NCBI GenBank assembly: GCA_041394245.1
Contig: JAWKIR010000003.1
Coordinates: 372,001-436,000 of the forward strand
Direction of reading: 5' to 3'
Source: Acidimicrobiales bacterium
GTDB lineage: Bacteria; Actinomycetota; Acidimicrobiia; Acidimicrobiales; Aldehydirespiratoraceae
DNA length: 64,000 bases
Shown here in pieces: positions 16,659 through 24,010 of this stretch; the first letter of the stretch is position 1; each line of letters begins with the position of its first letter. Both the position numbers and the translations under genes were made by a program. The notes beneath the pieces are model-generated. The model was not told where the DNA came from and did no database searches. It saw nothing but the letters and a program-made list of their open reading frames with translations.

Positions 16659-16880
16659 TTATGGGCTCATCGGATTCTGGCGGGGGTGAGGTTGTCGAAT
16701 AGCGCCGAGTTGGGTTCGGCCGGCGTAGAGCCGGGCGCGGATGCCGTAGTTGCGGAAGCGTCGGAACCCGAATCCGATCCGCTTGTTCAGGTTGTTGATG
16801 GCTTCGGTGCGTCCGTTCGAGAGGCCGGATCGATGCCAGTTGGTGACCTGGGTACCCACCGGGCGATCGTGCGGCCGAGC
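16659..16880 (-). pseudogene. Remnant of ISL3-family transposase, C-terminal end
   Basis: The last 70 or so residues of an ISL3 (DDE_Tnp_ISL3) transposase are recognisable: WHRSGLSNGRTEAINNLNKR, then FGFRRFRNYGIRARLYAGR. The catalytic domain is missing and a few residues of the usual KRxKRxxFGFRRF stretch are lost. The upstream side joins an IS3 OrfA fragment in another frame, so this is a junction between two decayed insertion sequences. Confidence 0.75.
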
Positions 16881-16884
16881 TGGC

Positions 16885-17046
16885 CGATCTCGGGCGGCAG
16901 CGATGCAACGTCGACTCCGCGATCTCGATATACCGATACACCCCATCGAGCTCCCTACCGGCGGCGAGCTGACGATGGCCCTCCTCAAGAAGCTTGCGGA
17001 TGATCTGCTCCGGCGTATGCCGACGGCGCTTCTTGGTCATGGTCAC
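16885..17046 (-). pseudogene. Remnant of IS3-family OrfA (N-terminal HTH)
   Basis: The first 54 residues of an IS3-type OrfA are present (TKKRRRHTPEQIIRKL, then YRYIEIAESTLHRCR), with the expected helix-turn-helix but no leucine-zipper region and no OrfB behind it. A plausible IS left end lies about 17079-17105 (minus strand begins TGAGGTGAGCCCCGGG). Truncated and certainly inactive. Confidence 0.72.
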
Positions 17047-17343
17047 TGATGCTCTCTCTGTTCAGAGTCGCATACCAACCGGACCACGACCCGGGGCTCA
17101 CCTCATCCACAGGGGCTCTCCGGATCGATCAGGCGTAGGAACCGTCGATTCTGCGAGCCCCTGTTTCGCTCCCCGCCGGGCCCTCACCGATCAGCCACTA
17201 CCCCCGCCCAAATCCGATGAGACGCTTGACAGGCAAGCGATAACCGTTCATCGTGCATGAGACAGCAGTCCATGAGCCACACGGAGTGACATCTAGGTTC
17301 AGACGTGGCGACCAGGTGCGAAATGACAAGTAGGGAATAAATC

Positions 17344-18492
17344 ATGCACTTTGACTATCGCCGTCAGCGACTTCGCTCAGTAACAACGCTCGCACTATCC
17401 CTATGTTTGGCGCTCGTTGCTACCGAATTGCCGGCCAAGCCAGTCGCGGCCACTGCCATCAACACTGACAACTCGCCCGATCCAGCGATGATCAAAGTCG
17501 GTAGCAGTAGCTACTACCAGTTTAGAACCGGTGGCTCAGTCCCGTGCGGAGGTGACAAAGTCCACTTCGTACCGCGCCGTGCAACATCCAACTTCCCAAA
17601 CTTCACCAATTGCTATGATGACGCGCTGCCTGGCGGCCCTGGCGCTGGTTTTTGCCAAACGGAGAGCTACGTATGGGCGCCGCACGTAGTCTATAACCAC
17701 CTACGAACATCGGATAAGTATCAGCTGTTCTTCTCTGCGAGATTGGGAAGCTGCAGTGGGCCGTTTTGTATTCGAGTCGCATTCTCGAGTACGGCTTCAG
17801 GGGCGTTCGCGAATCCCGTTACCGTCAAGTGCGCTACCCAATCGTCGAACTGGGTGATCGACCCGGAGGTGATCCGGGTCTCAAACAAGTATTACCTGCA
17901 ATATCGGGAGGATATCGAGTATCTGGGCACCATCTTCCGAGTGCTGCAGGTAGTCGAGCTCAACGCAAGTGGAAACGCAACGGTTGGTAGCTCTCGGCTA
18001 TTGCATTCCAGCTACCAGATCACGTGGGACAAGGACACGGGGACCAACCCACTCACAGATGGAACGATTGAGAACCCATCGTTGCTTCTCGGCTCAAACG
18101 GTAACTACTACATCAACTTTTCTGGTGATTATACTCCAAATCTGTTTACCGGTCTCAGAGAGGACTACGCTACGGGTCTAGGCGTCTGCGGTACTACGCT
18201 GCTGACGGGAGCGGCATGTAGTCCAACGAGTTCCACTAACCCCTACTACGGCTGGTCGAACAGAAGTCCATCACCTGCCGCAGCTCCATCGTTTACCTTT
18301 CCAGGCGACCCTCGTGGCCCGGGTGGGCTAACCTATGTACGTCAAACCAATGGGAACGATGTAACCAACGGAAGCAACAATAGATTAGTCGCGCTCCACG
18401 AGGCAAAGATCGTGAGTTCGACGAATATTCGTCCAGCAATGGTCTATTGGCAGCTACACGGTCTCTATGGGCTTTTCTACACCAACGTCTGA
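17344..18492 (+). CDS. Secreted GH43-like beta-propeller protein
   Basis: A 382-residue exported protein. A basic N-terminus precedes the hydrophobic LALSLCLALVATELPA, a signal peptide with likely cleavage before about residue 38. Five-bladed propeller landmarks of family 43 glycosidases are visible: SPDPAMIKVGSSYY-like start (general base Asp), a YVWAPHVVY blade, WVIDPEVIRVSNKYYLQYR (second Asp) and GTIENPSLLLGSNGNYY (general acid Glu). A likely arabinan/xylan-type hydrolase acting outside the cell; substrate unknown. Several Cys pairs could form disulfides. It is AT-richer than the backbone and lies between IS remnants, so probably horizontally acquired. Confidence 0.75.
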   Translation: MHFDYRRQRLRSVTTLALSLCLALVATELPAKPVAATAINTDNSPDPAMIKVGSSSYYQFRTGGSVPCGGDKVHFVPRRATSNFPNFTNCYDDALPGGPGAGFCQTESYVWAPHVVYNHLRTSDKYQLFFSARLGSCSGPFCIRVAFSSTASGAFANPVTVKCATQSSNWVIDPEVIRVSNKYYLQYREDIEYLGTIFRVLQVVELNASGNATVGSSRLLHSSYQITWDKDTGTNPLTDGTIENPSLLLGSNGNYYINFSGDYTPNLFTGLREDYATGLGVCGTTLLTGAACSPTSSTNPYYGWSNRSPSPAAAPSFTFPGDPRGPGGLTYVRQTNGNDVTNGSNNRLVALHEAKIVSSTNIRPAMVYWQLHGLYGLFYTNV

Positions 18493-18557
18493 GAATGGCC
18501 ACGGAGTCTGCGTATCGCGAGTACTAGTAGTCGTCATAACGAGAGTAGGAATGAGCA

Positions 18558-19283
18558 ATGACTCCACCAACCTCGACTGAGTTTCAATCGGCTGTCTACT
18601 CAACTGGTCGGCGATATCGCTTCCTGTCGATCCTGCTTGCTGCGGTTGTCCTTCTGGGAGGCTGGTTCCTCTGGACCAGTAAGTCATCAGACGATGGCAA
18701 CATTGCGGTTGTGCAGCCAGCGGAAAGTGAACCACTAGAGTCAGACATGGCAACGACCCCGAGCAACGAGACATACTGCGAGAGCGTCAATGCCTGGCGT
18801 GGGGACACGTCAGCTTCGAGATCACCAGCGGCGCTTGCAGAACTCGTCGGTAGCGCACCCGACGAGTTCGCATTGTTGCTGGCCGACGAGACCTTGCAAG
18901 ATACAGATGAGGTCTCGGCCGGCACACTAGCTGCCTGGCAAAGAGCACTTGCGTTCGATTCCGCTCTCGGCGGCCGGTGCAGACCGGCGGAGGCAACAGG
19001 CGAGTGGGCCGAGTTCTGCACTGCTACCGGGCCGCTTGCGCCAGAGTCTTCCTGGGACGAGACGATCGCGTTCTGGCAGGCAGAGCTCGTCGTCGCCGGT
19101 CCAGAAGAGCTGAGGTCAGGACATCAGCTGGTGTTGGACTGGATTGTTGACAATGGGGACAGGAGTTCAGCGCCTGCCTTCTTTGCTCCGGGGGCGGAAG
19201 CACCGGAAGATGTTCTGAGAGCTCAAGCCCACATCTCGACCATCTGGCTCGAGAAGTGCGGGCTGCCTTCGTTCGACAACTAG
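18558..19283 (+). CDS. Hypothetical membrane-anchored protein, 241 aa
   Basis: A single membrane helix (FLSILLAAVVLLGGWFLW, about residues 23-40) is followed by an extracytoplasmic, acidic, helix-rich region with five Cys. No known domain recognised. It follows the GH43-like gene after 65 bp in the same direction and may be co-expressed with it. The reading frame ends directly at the junction with the IS3 OrfB remnant, so the natural C-terminus may have been altered. Confidence 0.62.
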   Translation: MTPPTSTEFQSAVYSTGRRYRFLSILLAAVVLLGGWFLWTSKSSDDGNIAVVQPAESEPLESDMATTPSNETYCESVNAWRGDTSASRSPAALAELVGSAPDEFALLLADETLQDTDEVSAGTLAAWQRALAFDSALGGRCRPAEATGEWAEFCTATGPLAPESSWDETIAFWQAELVVAGPEELRSGHQLVLDWIVDNGDRSSAPAFFAPGAEAPEDVLRAQAHISTIWLEKCGLPSFDN

Positions 19284-19742
19284 TGCCGTGACGGCAAGCT
19301 GTTCTTGGCCGGCATCCTCGACCTTCACGACCGAGGCCTGCCTGGCTGGTCGATGTCGAACCGGGCGACCGCGGACATCGTCGTCAACGCGTTGGTGATG
19401 GCGTTGGCCCGCCGTCACCCTGACGGTGATCTGATCCACCACGCCGACCGCGGCGGCCAATACGTCTCCGACGATCTCGCGTTGACGATGGCCGACCACG
19501 ACGTGACCGCGTCGTTCGGCCGCACCGGCGTGTGCTGGGACAACGCCGCGATGGAGAGCACCTGGGCCACGATCAAGAAGGAGATCCGCCACATGCACGG
19601 CGACTGGGAAACCATGACCCGAAGCCAGCTCCGCACGATCCTGTTCGACTACATCGAAACCTTCTACAACCGACGCCGACACCAAGCCCGCCTCGGCCAC
19701 CGCACCCCCGCCGAGACCTACACCGCCTCCCAGGCGGCATGA
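19284..19742 (+). pseudogene. Remnant of IS3-family OrfB (C-terminal integrase core)
   Basis: The C-terminal half of an IS3 transposase. It contains ADIVVNALVMAL, HHADRGGQYVSDD (second catalytic Asp), GVCWDNAAMESTWATIKKE (catalytic Glu region) and ETFYNRRRHQARLGHRTPAE. The first Asp and the upstream half are absent. A likely terminal inverted repeat follows at about 19757-19785 (GTGTCCACCAAACCGGGTCA, ending CTCCA). The copy is non-functional, and its 5' boundary abuts the preceding gene. Confidence 0.85.
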
Positions 19743-19756
19743 TCAAATGACAGAAA

Positions 19757-19785
19757 CCCGTGTCCACCAAACCGGGTCAACTCCA
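19757..19785. repeat. Right terminal end of the truncated IS3-family element
   Basis: Sequence read from the minus strand begins TGGAGTTGACCCGGTTTGG, a typical IS3-group terminal repeat, and lies 15 bp past the OrfB stop. Truncated methyltransferase coding sequence begins immediately after it, indicating the IS end is the breakpoint. Confidence 0.55.
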
Positions 19786-20275
19786 GCTTTCCTCATGATG
19801 TGGCCGGGGCTCAGGCATTGTTCGAGTCGAACCTCCGTTCGAGTTCGAACGCTGGGCGGTGTCTCTGGTTGACGGCCAGTCCTATGAGAAGCAGGTCGGC
19901 GACAAGGGCATCGATGGCATTGTCCGGTTCCCGCTCGACAAGGAGATGAACCTCGGACGGATCATCGTGTCTGTGAAGGGCGGAAGACAGCTCAATCCTG
20001 GGATGGTCAGAGATCTCCGAGGAACGGTGGAAGCACAGAACGCAGCAATGGGAGTTCTGCTCACGATGCATCAACCAACTTCTGGGATGATCAAGGAAGC
20101 CAATGGATCAGGTTCATTCGTGAACCCGTTCACCGGCCGGTCCTACCCCGAGCTTCAGATTCTGACCGTCCCGGATATGTTTCTTGGAAAGCGTCCGAAC
20201 ATGCCGACTCCGCTTCTGCCCTACGTCAAGGCGCCGACGTTCGCTGGCTGGCAACAGAGCTTTGATGAGATGTAG
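19786..20275 (+). pseudogene. C-terminal remnant of a DNA methyltransferase
   Basis: The C-terminal domain that follows adenine/N4-cytosine methyltransferase domains in type III-like and orphan enzymes is recognisable: FERWAVSLVDGQSYEKQVGD, then KGIDGIVRF, IVSVKGGRQLNPGMVRDLRG, MGVLLTMHQPT and LQILTVPDMFLG. The catalytic N-terminal portion (DPPY/SAM motifs) is gone. Homology begins right at the IS3 end with DVAGAQALFESNLR in one frame, then continues as EFERWAV in another, so a one-base frameshift near 19840 has also occurred. An ATG-less internal fragment may still be translated from a GTG near 19859, but the enzyme cannot be active. Confidence 0.8.
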
Positions 20276-20339
20276 TAGAGAGCCGTCCCGAACACGGTAA
20301 ACGGGCTCGGCTGTTCGGAGGGGCGCTACCTCGAAGCTC

Positions 20340-20552
20340 TCATGTCGTATGGCAGGCGGTGGCACAGTGGTAGCAGCCGTTCGACCGGGCGAAGTACTGC
20401 TTCGCCTTCTGCACGGCAGTCGTGCAGTTCTGATGCAGACCCAGGTCTTGGCGGTTCGACCAGTCCGGAAGGTAGGCGCAGTTCTTGGTGACGTTGTGTA
20501 CCTCGTGATCACCGTTGCTCTGAGCGTTGCGGTTGACGCAGTAGCTATCCAT
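20340..20552 (-). CDS. Small Cys-containing protein (YCVNxNAQ...HEVH family)
   Basis: A 70-residue protein with a highly patterned sequence: SYCVNRNAQSNGDHEVHN, then NCAYLPDWSNRQDLGLH, NCTTAVQKAKQYFARSNG and CYHCATACHTT. The six Cys and several His suggest a small zinc-binding or disulfide fold. I recognise the pattern as a recurrent uncharacterised family in accessory DNA, without a known function. GGAGAAG precedes the ATG. Transcription is from the duplicated promoter-leader module immediately upstream, which is shared with the DUF2188 operon 6.5 kb away. Confidence 0.75.
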   Translation of the reverse strand: MDSYCVNRNAQSNGDHEVHNVTKNCAYLPDWSNRQDLGLHQNCTTAVQKAKQYFARSNGCYHCATACHTT

Positions 20553-20699
20553 TTCGCTTCTCCGATTCTTGGAGGATCGAGCATCGAGAGGCTTCCCGAC
20601 AGTGGAATTACAGCACGATAACTACTCCGATGCAACTCTTTGTGGGCGCGCGACCACTTCGCGCGTTCAGCGCGGGAGCGGCTACAATGCGCGCGACCA
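20553..20699 (-). promoter_or_regulatory. Promoter-leader module B (duplicate of 14093-14244)
   Basis: Leftward promoter with TGTAAT -10 (20607-20612), 17-bp spacer and TTGCAT -35 (20630-20635). The CG-rich block 20646-20699 begins 10 bp beyond it and includes a perfect inverted repeat CGCGCGA-ccact-TCGCGCG. The leader carries a hairpin TCGGGA-agcc-TCTCGA (20584-20599) with compensating or wobble changes relative to module A, then CGGAGAAG before the start codon. The CG block could also act on the rightward SHMT-like gene, since a TACAAT hexamer lies inside it at 20683-20688. Confidence 0.7.
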
Positions 20700-20787
20700 T
20701 TTCGAGTAGTAGCACAATCACGTGAAGTGGCGTCACAGGTTCGAACTTTGTCGCAGAAGGACCGCCAAAAGTGTCAGCATCAGGATC

Positions 20788-22113
20788 GTGAACACGCATC
20801 TCGATCCGACCGGTCCAGCGGCGAAGCCCTGGTTGAGCGACGCCGCCACTGCACGCGAGACCGAGATCGTCGCGGCGCTCGACTTCGGTGATCTCGGCGC
20901 AATCGACGACCGGATCTTCGAGCTGATCGACCACAACCGTCGGATCCACGATCGCGAGTGCATCAATCTCAACCCGGCGTCGAACGTCATGAACCCTCGG
21001 GCCGAACGCGTGCTGTCGTGCGGCCTCACGACTCGTGCGTCGCTCGGACATCCCGGCGAGAAGTACGAGATGGGGCTCGAAGCCATCGAGGAGATCGAAG
21101 TGATCGCCGCCGAACTCGCACGAGAGGTGTTCGGAGCACGCCACGTCGAGCTCCGCGTGCCCTCCGGGGCCATCGCCAACCTGTACGCGTTCATGGCCAC
21201 CTGCGAACCCGGCGACGCGATCCTCGTGCCATCCGCCGACATCGGTGGACACGTCACTCACCGTCACGAAGGCGCCGCCGGCCTCTACCGGCTCGACATC
21301 CACGAGTACCCGAGCGACCCGGGAACCTTCTCTGCCGACCTCGACGCGCTGGCCGAACTCGCAGAACGCGTCAGGCCGAAGCTCATCACCGTCGGGACGA
21401 GCCTCAACCTCGCTGCCCACCCGGTCGCCGAGATCCGCCGGATCGCTGACCGCGTCGGCGCAGCTGTGCTGTTCGATGCCGCTCACGCGTGCGGGATGTT
21501 CGCGGGCCGGGTGTGGCCGAACCCGCTCAATGAGGGTGCCGATCTGATGACGATGAGCACCTACAAGAGCCTCGGCGGGCCGGCCGGCGGGATCGTCGCG
21601 ACGAACTCCGATGACCTCGCGGCCAGGGTCGATGCCATCGCGTACCCGGGCCTGACCGCGAACTTCGATGTCGCCGTGACCGCCGCGCTCGCCGTGACGT
21701 TGCTCGACTGGCGACTCGTCGGTGCCGACTACGCCACGATGATGGTCGCCAACGCCCAGGCGCTCGCACGCGAGCTCGCCGGGCGCGGTATCCCTGTCTT
21801 CGAAACCGCGAGTGGACACACCACGTCACACCAGCTCGCGGTCGACGCCACCCGGTGGGGCGGCGGGAACGACGCAGCGCTCCGGCTTCGCCGAGCCAAC
21901 CTGCTCGCAAGTGCGATCGGCCTTCCGGGTGACGTTTCGGCCGGGTTGCGGTTCGGCACGCCGGAGCTGACGCGTCTCGGCATGCAACCGGTCGACATGG
22001 CGGAGCTCGCCCAGCTCATCAGCGACGGACTCGGCGACGACCCCGAGTCTGTGGCGGTCTCCACCTCCGAGTTCCGAAGCCGCTTCGACGCCATCCACTA
22101 TGTCCGCCGCTGA
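20788..22113 (+). CDS. Serine hydroxymethyltransferase-like PLP enzyme
   Basis: Fold-type I PLP enzyme of about 441 residues with the glyA layout: NLNPASNVMNPRAERVLSCG near the start, VPSGAIANLYAFMATCEPGD, FDAAHACGMFAGRVW (PLP Asp and neighbouring His) and the Schiff-base lysine in STYKSLGGPAGG, where canonical enzymes have THKTLRGPRGG. It is probably an SHMT or a related threonine-aldolase/hydroxymethyltransferase acting on glycine/serine-like substrates. The divergent lysine motif argues for a paralogue rather than housekeeping GlyA. Start is uncertain: GTG 20788 is preferred; an ATG at 20722 would add an Arg-rich, unlikely N-terminus. First gene of the chromosomal backbone. Confidence 0.8.
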   Translation: MNTHLDPTGPAAKPWLSDAATARETEIVAALDFGDLGAIDDRIFELIDHNRRIHDRECINLNPASNVMNPRAERVLSCGLTTRASLGHPGEKYEMGLEAIEEIEVIAAELAREVFGARHVELRVPSGAIANLYAFMATCEPGDAILVPSADIGGHVTHRHEGAAGLYRLDIHEYPSDPGTFSADLDALAELAERVRPKLITVGTSLNLAAHPVAEIRRIADRVGAAVLFDAAHACGMFAGRVWPNPLNEGADLMTMSTYKSLGGPAGGIVATNSDDLAARVDAIAYPGLTANFDVAVTAALAVTLLDWRLVGADYATMMVANAQALARELAGRGIPVFETASGHTTSHQLAVDATRWGGGNDAALRLRRANLLASAIGLPGDVSAGLRFGTPELTRLGMQPVDMAELAQLISDGLGDDPESVAVSTSEFRSRFDAIHYVRR

Positions 22114-22129
22114 CCACTCGTGACCGGCG

Positions 22130-23233
22130 TCAACCCCCGAGATCGGCGACATCGACGACGGTGACGGTCGGCGGGATGTCCTCGATGACCTGGTTGTAGC
22201 GCAGGCCCCAGGATCCGTGGCGGTGACCGGTCGTGTCGATCCAGTTGCCGAACCCGGGATCCTCGTCGGCGACGACCAGGCGCACGGTGCCGTCGGGTTC
22301 GTAGGTGGCGGTGTGCTTGTTGACCGTCACCCCGTAGAAGCGGTAGTCGAGCGACTCCTCCCACATGTTGTTGAGCTGGAAGTTCCAGTAGTACGCCTCG
22401 ATGGCCGGCACCTCGATGATGATCGCCTGCCCGGGCTCGAGCACCCACGAGCCGTGCCGGAACAGCTGGTTCGGGTCGCCCCAGCCGTTGGCCGCATCGG
22501 CCTCCGGGAGGAACTCGAGCGTGTTGGGCCGCTCGGCGAACATGTCCATCCAGCCCTGGAACATGTCGACGATGCCGTGCACATAGAGCCCCGCCATCGC
22601 GAGGCCGTGATTCAGCTTCTTGGCGGTCAACGGGCCCGGCCCGGGCGCCGGCGGGTTCAGACAGTCGAGCGTGAGCTCCGACGGTCGTTCGTTGGCACGG
22701 TCGAGGTAGAAGTTGCGGATGATGAGCGTGGTCGTCACCGGCTCCAACCGCAGCCAGCGCTGCCCCGGCGCCAGCGACGTCGGTTCCTCGATGCTGGCGA
22801 CGAGGTCGACATGGCCGTTCGGGTCGGGATCGTTGTCCTCGATGTGCCCCTGCATGCCGGGGGTCGCCGCACCCGACGCATACCCGCCCGAGTAGGCGCC
22901 GACGCTCAGATAGTTGACCGTGCCCCGCGGCCCGTGGATCCGATAGTCGTAGCGGGGATCGATCGGCACCTGCGTGTAGAGCGCGTCGGGGTTGTCGCAG
23001 CCGATCTTCAGGTTGTGGGCGATGGGCAGGATGTCGGCGAAGGGCGGGTCACCGTTTTCGAGGAACGCCTGGAGGCCGCCGCGGGCGAGACGGCTCAGGT
23101 AGCGGAACCCCTCGAGCCGATCGAGTTCGTCGTCGCTGCGCGCGACGACCTTGTCGCCGGCCGCTTTCAGCGAGTCGCAGAACGCCGCCCAGCTCTCACC
23201 GCTCAGCGCGGGTTCCGGGGTGGTGTCGGACAT
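22130..23233 (-). CDS. DUF1214 domain protein
   Basis: A 367-residue protein with the C-terminal DUF1214 signature: PGQAIIIEVPAIEAYYWNFQ, LNNMWEESLDYRFYGVTVNK, then a DEDPGFGNWIDTTGH motif. The N-terminal half contains the jelly-roll-like region usual in these proteins. The family is widespread near lipid and steroid catabolism genes and is of unknown enzymatic role. GGAGAA precedes ATG 23233; an upstream in-frame ATG at 23266 overlaps the SDR gene and is less likely. It is downstream of the SDR gene in the same operon. Confidence 0.82.
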   Translation of the reverse strand: MSDTTPEPALSGESWAAFCDSLKAAGDKVVARSDDELDRLEGFRYLSRLARGGLQAFLENGDPPFADILPIAHNLKIGCDNPDALYTQVPIDPRYDYRIHGPRGTVNYLSVGAYSGGYASGAATPGMQGHIEDNDPDPNGHVDLVASIEEPTSLAPGQRWLRLEPVTTTLIIRNFYLDRANERPSELTLDCLNPPAPGPGPLTAKKLNHGLAMAGLYVHGIVDMFQGWMDMFAERPNTLEFLPEADAANGWGDPNQLFRHGSWVLEPGQAIIIEVPAIEAYYWNFQLNNMWEESLDYRFYGVTVNKHTATYEPDGTVRLVVADEDPGFGNWIDTTGHRHGSWGLRYNQVIEDIPPTVTVVDVADLGG

Positions 23234-23246
23234 GTGGTTCTCCGAT

Positions 23247-23999
23247 TCAGCTCGTGATCGACCCACCCGCCAACGGAATGGTCTGGGCCGTCATCCACGA
23301 TGCCTCATCGGAGGCGAGGTACGCACAGAGGGCGGCCACGTCGTCGGGCGTGCCGAGGCGACCGACCGGGATCCCCCGGGCCAGATTGGCGGTGACATCA
23401 CCACCGGCGGTGTTGTCCATCAGACCCAGCGCGACGGCGTTGACCGTCACCCCCGTGCGGGCGACCTCGAGGGCGACCGACCGCAGGAACCCGGCCGCAC
23501 CACCCTTGCCCGCGGAATACGAGGCCACCCCGATGCCGACACCGACGGTGCCCGCGCCGGAGACGATGCCGATCACCCGGCCGTGACCCCGCTCGATCAT
23601 CCCGGGGAGCACGGTGTGGGTGCAGTGCATGACCCCGCCGAGGTTCACGGCGATCGGACCGGCCCAGTCGGCGGGCTCGGTCTCGGCGAAGGGGCGGACC
23701 CGCATGGTCTCGGCGCCCCCGTTGCCGGCGTTGTTGACGAGGATGTCGACCGCGCGATCGGCCAACGCGGCGCGCACGGCATCGAGATCGGTCACGTCGA
23801 ACGGGACCGCCTCGGCCGAGTGGCCGGCCGCCCGCAGCCGCTCGGCGACCGCATCGGCCCGGGCCGCATCGATGTCGTTGACGAGCACATGGGCACCGCG
23901 CGCCGCGAACACGGAAGCGACGCCCTCCCCCACGTTCTGGCCGGCGCCGGTCACGAGCGCCGTGCGCCCGTCGAGTCGGAACATCTCGGGATCGGACAT
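23247..23999 (-). CDS. SDR-family NAD(P)-dependent oxidoreductase
   Basis: A 250-residue classical short-chain dehydrogenase/reductase. The cofactor-binding motif is TGAGQNVGEGVASVF near residue 18, followed by VLVNDID (acidic residue favouring NAD), NNAGN near 90, catalytic Ser in IVSGAG and YSAGK near 155, and SWMTAQTIPLAGG at the C-terminus. Substrate unknown; the genomic setting (DUF1214, acyl-CoA enzymes) suggests a lipid or steroid-like alcohol/ketone. Operon with the phosphotransferase upstream (11-bp gap) and DUF1214 downstream. Confidence 0.9.
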   Translation of the reverse strand: MSDPEMFRLDGRTALVTGAGQNVGEGVASVFAARGAHVLVNDIDAARADAVAERLRAAGHSAEAVPFDVTDLDAVRAALADRAVDILVNNAGNGGAETMRVRPFAETEPADWAGPIAVNLGGVMHCTHTVLPGMIERGHGRVIGIVSGAGTVGVGIGVASYSAGKGGAAGFLRSVALEVARTGVTVNAVALGLMDNTAGGDVTANLARGIPVGRLGTPDDVAALCAYLASDEASWMTAQTIPLAGGSITS

Positions 24000-24010
24000 G
24001 TCGGAGCCTT

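Noticed and set aside
16885..19785. One intact or composite IS3 element spanning both transposase pieces
   Set aside because: The OrfA and OrfB fragments are on opposite strands, both lack most of their sequence, and no matched direct repeats were seen; they are separate remnants.
20646..20699. CG-rich block as an attachment site of the element
   Set aside because: It is almost at the element-backbone border, but its partner at 14191 lies inside the element and both copies align with promoters, so a regulatory role fits better. The true attachment sites cannot be seen in this window.
20722..20787. ATG start adding 22 residues to the SHMT-like protein
   Set aside because: The extra sequence is Arg-rich and unlike the family's N-terminus; GTG 20788 gives a better start, though this cannot be settled from sequence alone.
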